From assembly GCA_041485905.1 (NCBI GenBank), contig JBGPKK010000010.1:1-54872 (forward strand): a stretch of DNA of 54,872 nt. The letters are read 5' to 3'. Below the pieces are notes generated by a model. That model did no database searches. It had not been told where the DNA came from and was given only the letters and a program-made list of their open reading frames with translations. Source of the DNA: JAHFUI01 sp041485905 (GTDB lineage: Bacteria > Acidobacteriota > Vicinamibacteria > Vicinamibacterales > CAVVIG01). The translations under genes were made by a program, and so were the position numbers. Positions 50,155 to 54,872 of the stretch are shown here, one piece after another (position 1 is the stretch's first letter; every line of letters starts with the position of its first letter).

Positions 50155-52275
50155 ATGGACAACGAAAAGCGTAAGACGGAAGACGCGAAACGTCGGTCTT
50201 ATTCAACGTTTGTCGTTTTTCGCTCTGCGTTGGAGAGGCTTGTCGTCGTGATGACTGTCATTGGAACCGTTGGCTGCGGCAGCGGCCAGACCTCGAATTC
50301 CAGCACCCCGGCCCCGGCGGCGCCGGCGAAGACTCCGGCCCCGACCGACCGCAAGTACCTGCTCGAACGGGTTGACGAAGCCGCGGTGGTGCAGTTGTAC
50401 GCGGACGGCTTCGCGGCCCTCCCGCTGAAAGAGAAGGCGCTGGTCTGGCATCTCTATCAGGCTGCGCTGGCCGGCCGCGACATCTTCTACGACCAGAAGT
50501 ACGCCAGCAGCCTCGATATGCGCGACCTCCTCGAAGGGATCCTCACGCATTCGACCGGCGTCGACGCCGGCGCCCTCGAGCAAATCCGACACTACACGAA
50601 GCTGTTTTGGATCAACACCGGCCCGTTCAACAATCTGACGGCGCGCAAGTTCGTGTTGCCATGCGCTCCCGACGCCTTCGCGGCGGCCGCTCGTGCGGCC
50701 GAAAAAGCCGGCGCCCGATTTCCGCTCCGAAATGGCGAGACCCTCGATCAACTCCTGGCGAGGCTCAAGCCCGCCTTCTTCGACCCGAACGTCGACCCGA
50801 CCGTCACCGCCAAGACGCCGCCCGCCGGCAAGGACATCATCACGGCGAGCGCCAACAATCTGTACGTCGGCCTGACGATGAAAGATGTCGAGGGGTATCA
50901 CGAGAACTACCCGCTCAACTCGCGGCTCGTGAAGGTGAACGGCAGGATCGTTGAGGAGGTCTACCGCGTCAACGGCCGCTACGGCAAACAGATCGCCGCG
51001 ATCGTGCAGCATCTCGAAGCGGCGATCCCGTATGCGACAGAGCCGATGCAGAAAGCGCTCGGCGCGCTCATCAGGTTCTATCAGACCGGCGAGACCAGGG
51101 ACCGCGAAGCCTACGACATCGCCTGGGTGCAGGACAAGGCGTCGCCGGTGGACACGATGAACGGCTTCATCGAGGTGTATCTGGACGCCCGCGGCATCAA
51201 GGGCGCGTTCGAAGGGCTCGTCTTCTATGTGAACCCAGAGAAGACGTCCGAAATCCAGAAAATTGCCCAGAACGCGCAGTGGTTCGAAGACCGGATGCCC
51301 TGGGATCCGAAATACCGCAAACAGGGCGTGCAGGGCATCACCGCCAACGCCATCGACGTCGTCATCGAGACCGGCGATTCCGGGCCGATTACCCCGGTCG
51401 GCATCAACCTGCCGAACGATCAGGCGATCCGCGAGCGCTACGGCAGCAAGTCCGTGTCGTTGTCGAACGTCAGCGAGGCGTACGACAAGTCGACGTTGCC
51501 GGCGTTTCGGAGCGAGTTCTCATGGACGCCGGAAGAAACCGCGCGGGCAACGAAATGGAGCGCGTTCGCCGGCGAGTTGACGACGAATATGCACGAGGTG
51601 ATTGGCCACGCGTCCGGCAAGGTGGACGAGCGCCTTAAAGGGAACCCGGCGGCGGCGCTGAAGGAACAATTTTCGGCCCTCGAAGAAGCGCGGGCGGACC
51701 TCGTGGCAATGTATTTCCTGCCCGATCCGAAGCTCGTCGAGATCGGCCTGCTGTCGGCCGCCGATCATGACGACATCGTGCGCGCCGATTACGAGTCGTA
51801 CACGAGAAACGCGCTCGTGCAGTTGCGCCGCGTCCGGCAGGGCACGCAGATTGAAGACGACCACATGCGCAATCGCCAGATGATCGTGCGCTGGCTGATG
51901 GCGAACACCAAGGGCATCGAGGTGCGCAATCGCGACGGCAAGACGTATTTCGTCATGACCGATCCGAAGGCGTTCCGCGAGGGCGTCGGCCGGCTGCTCG
52001 CCGAAGTGCAGCGCATCAAGGCGGAGGGCGATTACCCGGCTGCCCGGCAGCTCTTCGAGACCCACGGCGTCCATTTCGATCCAAAGCTGCGCGACGAAGT
52101 CGTCGCCCGCGTGCAGAAGCTGAACCTGCCGTCGTACACCGGCTTCGTCATGCCGAAGCTCGAACCGGTGAAGAACGCGGCGGGCGACATTTCCGACGTG
52201 AGCATCTCGTACCCGATGGACCTGGCCACGCAGATGCTCGAGTACGCCGCCGCGACCCGCGATTTGCGACGGTAA
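50155..52275 (+). CDS. Dipeptidyl peptidase III (M49 family), probable lipoprotein
   Basis: Zinc dipeptidyl peptidase. The M49 motif HEVIGH (HExxGH) and the second ligand in EEARADLV are present. The open frame starts at ATG 50155 (706 residues), but its first 25 residues are the translation of a heptamer palindrome. TTG 50230 gives a protein of 681 residues beginning ERLVVVMTVIGTVGC, a clean lipoprotein signal with lipobox GTVGC, and a Pro/Ala linker (TPAPAAPAKTPAP). I favour that inner start, so the enzyme would be membrane-anchored and exported. Both starts share the same frame. It precedes an aminotransferase by 36 bases. Confidence 0.9.
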   Translation: MDNEKRKTEDAKRRSYSTFVVFRSALERLVVVMTVIGTVGCGSGQTSNSSTPAPAAPAKTPAPTDRKYLLERVDEAAVVQLYADGFAALPLKEKALVWHLYQAALAGRDIFYDQKYASSLDMRDLLEGILTHSTGVDAGALEQIRHYTKLFWINTGPFNNLTARKFVLPCAPDAFAAAARAAEKAGARFPLRNGETLDQLLARLKPAFFDPNVDPTVTAKTPPAGKDIITASANNLYVGLTMKDVEGYHENYPLNSRLVKVNGRIVEEVYRVNGRYGKQIAAIVQHLEAAIPYATEPMQKALGALIRFYQTGETRDREAYDIAWVQDKASPVDTMNGFIEVYLDARGIKGAFEGLVFYVNPEKTSEIQKIAQNAQWFEDRMPWDPKYRKQGVQGITANAIDVVIETGDSGPITPVGINLPNDQAIRERYGSKSVSLSNVSEAYDKSTLPAFRSEFSWTPEETARATKWSAFAGELTTNMHEVIGHASGKVDERLKGNPAAALKEQFSALEEARADLVAMYFLPDPKLVEIGLLSAADHDDIVRADYESYTRNALVQLRRVRQGTQIEDDHMRNRQMIVRWLMANTKGIEVRNRDGKTYFVMTDPKAFREGVGRLLAEVQRIKAEGDYPAARQLFETHGVHFDPKLRDEVVARVQKLNLPSYTGFVMPKLEPVKNAAGDISDVSISYPMDLATQMLEYAAATRDLRR
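50161..50231. repeat. Heptamer palindrome at the 5' end of the DPP III frame (unit AACGNNN / NNNCGTT)
   Basis: Left arm: five units at 50161-50195, such as AACGAAA and GACGCGA. Right arm: four units at 50204-50231, such as CAACGTT and TGTCGTT. It lies between the beta-CASP stop and the likely TTG start of the peptidase. Confidence 0.85.
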
Positions 52276-52311
52276 CCGTGCGAACCACACGGGAAGCGGG
52301 GTGGCTCGAGC

Positions 52312-53508
52312 GTGTTCTCCAACCGCATCGTCGGTGATCTGCGGCCCAATCGATTAGCCGGCGCGCTGGCCCAGCGGCGACGCGCAGGCCTGCCGATCAT
52401 CGACCTCACCGAGTCGAATCCAACACGTGCAGGGTTGGAGTACCCACAGGATCTCCTCGCGCCACTGGGCCATCGCCGCGGACTCGTTTACGCTCCGCAG
52501 GCGTTCGGTCTGGCCGAAGCGCGCCGCGCCGTTGCAGCCGAGTACGCCCGCCGCGGCGTCACCGCAGACGCCGAGCGCATCGTGATGACTGCGAGCACGA
52601 GCGAAGCGTATTCACTCCTGTTCAAGCTGCTGGCCGCTTCAGGGGACGAGGTTCTCGTGCCGCGACCGAGCTATCCCTTGTTCGAGATGCTGACCGCGCT
52701 CGACGGCCTCGTCGCACGGCCTTACGACCTCGAATACCATGGGATGTGGTCGATCGACTTCGCCAGTCTCGAGCGGGCTGTCGGTCCGCGGACCCGCGCA
52801 CTGCTCGTGGTAAGCCCGAACAACCCGACCGGGTCGTTTCTCGCGCGTGAGGAGCTGGGACGAGTAACGACGCTGTGCGCCTCGCGGGGCATTGCGTTGA
52901 TTGCCGACGAGGTGTTCGCCGACTACGAGCTCGCCGCCGGTGCAGCCGGGGACGCGGCACAGGTGCTCGCGAGCCGCGACATGCTCGTGTTCAGTCTCGG
53001 CGGATTGTCGAAATCGATCGGGCTGCCGCAGGTGAAACTCGGATGGATCGCCGCCGCAGGACCGGAAGGGCTCGTGTCCGAGGCGCTGGAGAAGCTCGAG
53101 CTTGTGTGTGACACGTATCTGTCGGTCTCGACGCCGGTGCAACTGGCGGCCGCCGAGCTCCTCGAACGGGGTTCGAACATTCGCGCGCAGATTGCATCGC
53201 GGATCGGCGGGAACTACCGTCGCCTGAAGGAACTGGCCGCGACCTCGCCTTCGTGCCGCGTCCTGACTGCAATGGGTGGTTGGTACGCGGTCGTCCAGGT
53301 GCCGACACTGCGATCGGAAGAGGAACTGGTGCTCGACCTGCTGACCGCCGACGGCGTGCTGGCGCATCCCGGCTATTTCTTCGACTTTCCACGGGAGTCG
53401 TATCTGATCGTCAGCCTGCTCACGCCAGAACGACCGTTTGCCGCCGGCGTCGAACGGCTGCTGGAACGCGCGGCGGCGCCGCACGGCATGTTCATTCACG
53501 AGCCATGA
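52312..53508 (+). CDS. Class I/II pyridoxal-phosphate aminotransferase
   Basis: PLP enzyme of 398 residues. Seen: DLTESNPTRAGLEYP, APQAFGLAEARRAVA, SPNNPTGSFLA, DEVFADYEL and the Lys in GGLSKSIGLPQVKLGW. The combination with SGDEVLVPRPSYPLFEML is common in aspartate/valine-type transaminases. GTG 52312 start. Its TGA overlaps the malQ ATG by four bases, so the two are coupled. Substrate unknown. Confidence 0.87.
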   Translation: MFSNRIVGDLRPNRLAGALAQRRRAGLPIIDLTESNPTRAGLEYPQDLLAPLGHRRGLVYAPQAFGLAEARRAVAAEYARRGVTADAERIVMTASTSEAYSLLFKLLAASGDEVLVPRPSYPLFEMLTALDGLVARPYDLEYHGMWSIDFASLERAVGPRTRALLVVSPNNPTGSFLAREELGRVTTLCASRGIALIADEVFADYELAAGAAGDAAQVLASRDMLVFSLGGLSKSIGLPQVKLGWIAAAGPEGLVSEALEKLELVCDTYLSVSTPVQLAAAELLERGSNIRAQIASRIGGNYRRLKELAATSPSCRVLTAMGGWYAVVQVPTLRSEEELVLDLLTADGVLAHPGYFFDFPRESYLIVSLLTPERPFAAGVERLLERAAAPHGMFIHEP

Positions 53509-54872
53509 GTGATCGATCCGGCGGCCGCCGCGCGGGTCTGCTCATTCCGTTGTTCGCGTTCCCGTCAACCGCGAGTTGGGGCATTGGCGACATCGGGGAC
53601 CTGCCCCCCCTGACCGCCTGGCTGGCCGCCGCCGGCCAGCGCGTACTGCAACTGCTCCCCATCAACGAAATGGCGCCGGGCCAGCAATCGCCCTATTCGG
53701 CGATCAGCGCGATGGCGATCGATCCCGTTTTCATTGCCGTGCCGCTGGTGCCGGACTTCGCGGCGCTCGGAGGCGAGGACTCCCTGGGCGACGGGGACCG
53801 CGCCCGGCTGGCACAGGTGCGGAACGCCGCCCGGATCGAGTACGCGGACATAAGGGCGCTGAAGAAAACCGCGCTTCGGGCCGCCTTCAACCGGTTCTTC
53901 GAGACCCAGTGGTGTCGCGACACCGCCCGATCGCGATCGCTCAAGACGTTTCTCAGCGAGCAGGCGTGGTGGATCGAGGACTACGCGGTGTTTCGCGCGA
54001 TTCACGCCCGCGAGGGTGAGCGGCCGTGGACCCAGTGGCCCGAGGCGCTGCAGCGCCGGGAGCCGGCCGCGATCGATCACGCGCGGCGCGATTTGTCGCG
54101 CGAAGTGCTGTTCCTGCAATACCTGCAATGGATGGCGGACACCCAGTGGAAGGATGCCCGCGCCCGCGCGAACGGCGTGGATCTCTTCGGCGACCTTCCG
54201 TTCATGGTCGATGGCGACAGCGCGGACGTCTGGGCGCGGCAGGATCAGTTCCAGCTGGACGCATCGGTCGGCGTGCCGCCCGATGCCTTCAGTGCGACCG
54301 GCCAGGACTGGGGGATGCCGGTCTATCGCTGGGACGTCATGCGCGCGCAGGATTTCAGATGGCTGCGCGAGCGCGCCCGCCGCAGCGCCGATCTCTACGA
54401 CGGATACCGGGTCGATCATCTGGTCGGCCTCTACCGCACGTACGGCCGGCCGCGAAACGGCGGAGACGCCTTTTTTACGCCAGCCGCCGAGAGCGAACAG
54501 GAAGCGCTCGGCGAGTATGTCCTTGGCATACTCGGGTCCGCCGGCGCGGAGATCATCGCCGAAGATCTCGGCACCGTTCCCGATTTCGTGCGCGCGTCGC
54601 TCGCCAGGATCGGCATTCCCGGGTTTCGGGTGCTCCGCTGGGAGCGGCACTGGCACACCGACGGACAGCCCTTCCGCGACCCTCTCGATTACCCGCCGGT
54701 GTCGGTTGCAACCTCCGGCACTCACGACACCGAGCCGCTCGTCGCCTGGTGGCAGACGGCATCCGAGGATGAGCGCCAGAAGGTCAACGCGCTCGCCGTC
54801 GTGCAGCGGCTGACCGACGGCGTGGGAATCCTGCACGCAGACGAAAGTACCGTTCGTGACGTGCTGCTGGAG
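53505..54872 (+). CDS. malQ: 4-alpha-glucanotransferase (amylomaltase, GH77), N-terminal part
   Basis: Transfers alpha-1,4-glucan chains in maltodextrin or glycogen metabolism. The frame starts at ATG 53505 and runs open to the window end (456 residues seen). Hallmarks: PLFAFPSTASWGIGDIGD at the start, SPYSAISAMAIDP, VGVPPDAFSATGQDWGMPVY, YRVDHLVGLYRTY with the nucleophile Asp, IAEDLGTVP with the acid/base Glu and GTHDTEPL with the third acidic residue. All catalytic residues are present. Only the last part is missing. It is coupled to the aminotransferase by four overlapping bases; no other glycogen gene is in view. Confidence 0.95.
   Translation, partial: MSDRSGGRRAGLLIPLFAFPSTASWGIGDIGDLPPLTAWLAAAGQRVLQLLPINEMAPGQQSPYSAISAMAIDPVFIAVPLVPDFAALGGEDSLGDGDRARLAQVRNAARIEYADIRALKKTALRAAFNRFFETQWCRDTARSRSLKTFLSEQAWWIEDYAVFRAIHAREGERPWTQWPEALQRREPAAIDHARRDLSREVLFLQYLQWMADTQWKDARARANGVDLFGDLPFMVDGDSADVWARQDQFQLDASVGVPPDAFSATGQDWGMPVYRWDVMRAQDFRWLRERARRSADLYDGYRVDHLVGLYRTYGRPRNGGDAFFTPAAESEQEALGEYVLGILGSAGAEIIAEDLGTVPDFVRASLARIGIPGFRVLRWERHWHTDGQPFRDPLDYPPVSVATSGTHDTEPLVAWWQTASEDERQKVNALAVVQRLTDGVGILHADESTVRDVLLE

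Overview
The window is a contiguous piece of a GC-rich bacterial chromosome. I infer an acidobacterium, probably of the Vicinamibacteria, from three things: the gene set (a TIGR03436-type VWFA protein, a PCYCGC-motif lipid/export protein, a DUF1326 protein and many secreted peptidases), the very high GC, and the style of its intergenic repeats. No rRNA, tRNA, CRISPR array or insertion sequence is visible.

Layout. 1-3028: end of the ATP synthase operon (atpD partial, atpC), then a Wzm/Wzt-type polysaccharide ABC exporter. 3044-9555: mfd, a SurA-like periplasmic foldase, a specialised NusG paralogue and a tRNA dihydrouridine synthase. 9569-21658: a regulation-rich stretch with an NtrC-type sigma-54 regulator, an excisionase-like HTH protein, an 83-residue protein that looks like an isolated histidine-kinase dimerisation/phosphoacceptor helix, a FliA/WhiG-type sigma factor, a hybrid histidine kinase, a diguanylate cyclase, a FabZ-like dehydratase, a GAF-GAF-SpoIIE phosphatase and a membrane GAF sensor. 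21686-34634: DsbD, a short NuoG-like Fe-S protein, a decayed SRPBCC gene with a divergent TetR regulator, an M1 peptidase overlapping kbl, and a three-gene operon (alaA-type aminotransferase, AI-2E permease, GT-C-like membrane protein). 34836-44061: VWFA and OmpA envelope proteins, an ACT protein, a three-subunit molybdenum hydroxylase of the PaoABC type with a Tat signal, DUF1326, an SDR and an aminotransferase. 44062-46471: a gene-poor accessory patch with two small toxin-antitoxin-like pairs, one of them frameshifted. 46472-54872: dipeptidyl peptidase IV, a beta-CASP metallo-hydrolase, dipeptidyl peptidase III, an aminotransferase and the start of malQ. The three secreted peptidases and four PLP enzymes suggest a peptide- and amino-acid-consuming life.

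The most unusual signal is not a gene. Many gaps between genes are occupied by short arrays whose unit is 7 bases (sometimes 9), with about five fixed and two variable bases per unit. In most cases the array is followed, after a short loop, by a second array of the complementary unit, so the whole folds as a long imperfect hairpin. Each locus has a different unit sequence but keeps the same period. They fit tightly between start and stop codons, sometimes stop-to-stop, and in places run into genes: inside mfd, over the missing start of the NusG paralogue, in the 5' end of the dipeptidyl peptidase III frame, and as the code for a signal peptide. A second class of GC-rich hairpins (core GGCTTTAGCC) occurs inside mfd and as a stack of four before the SDR gene.
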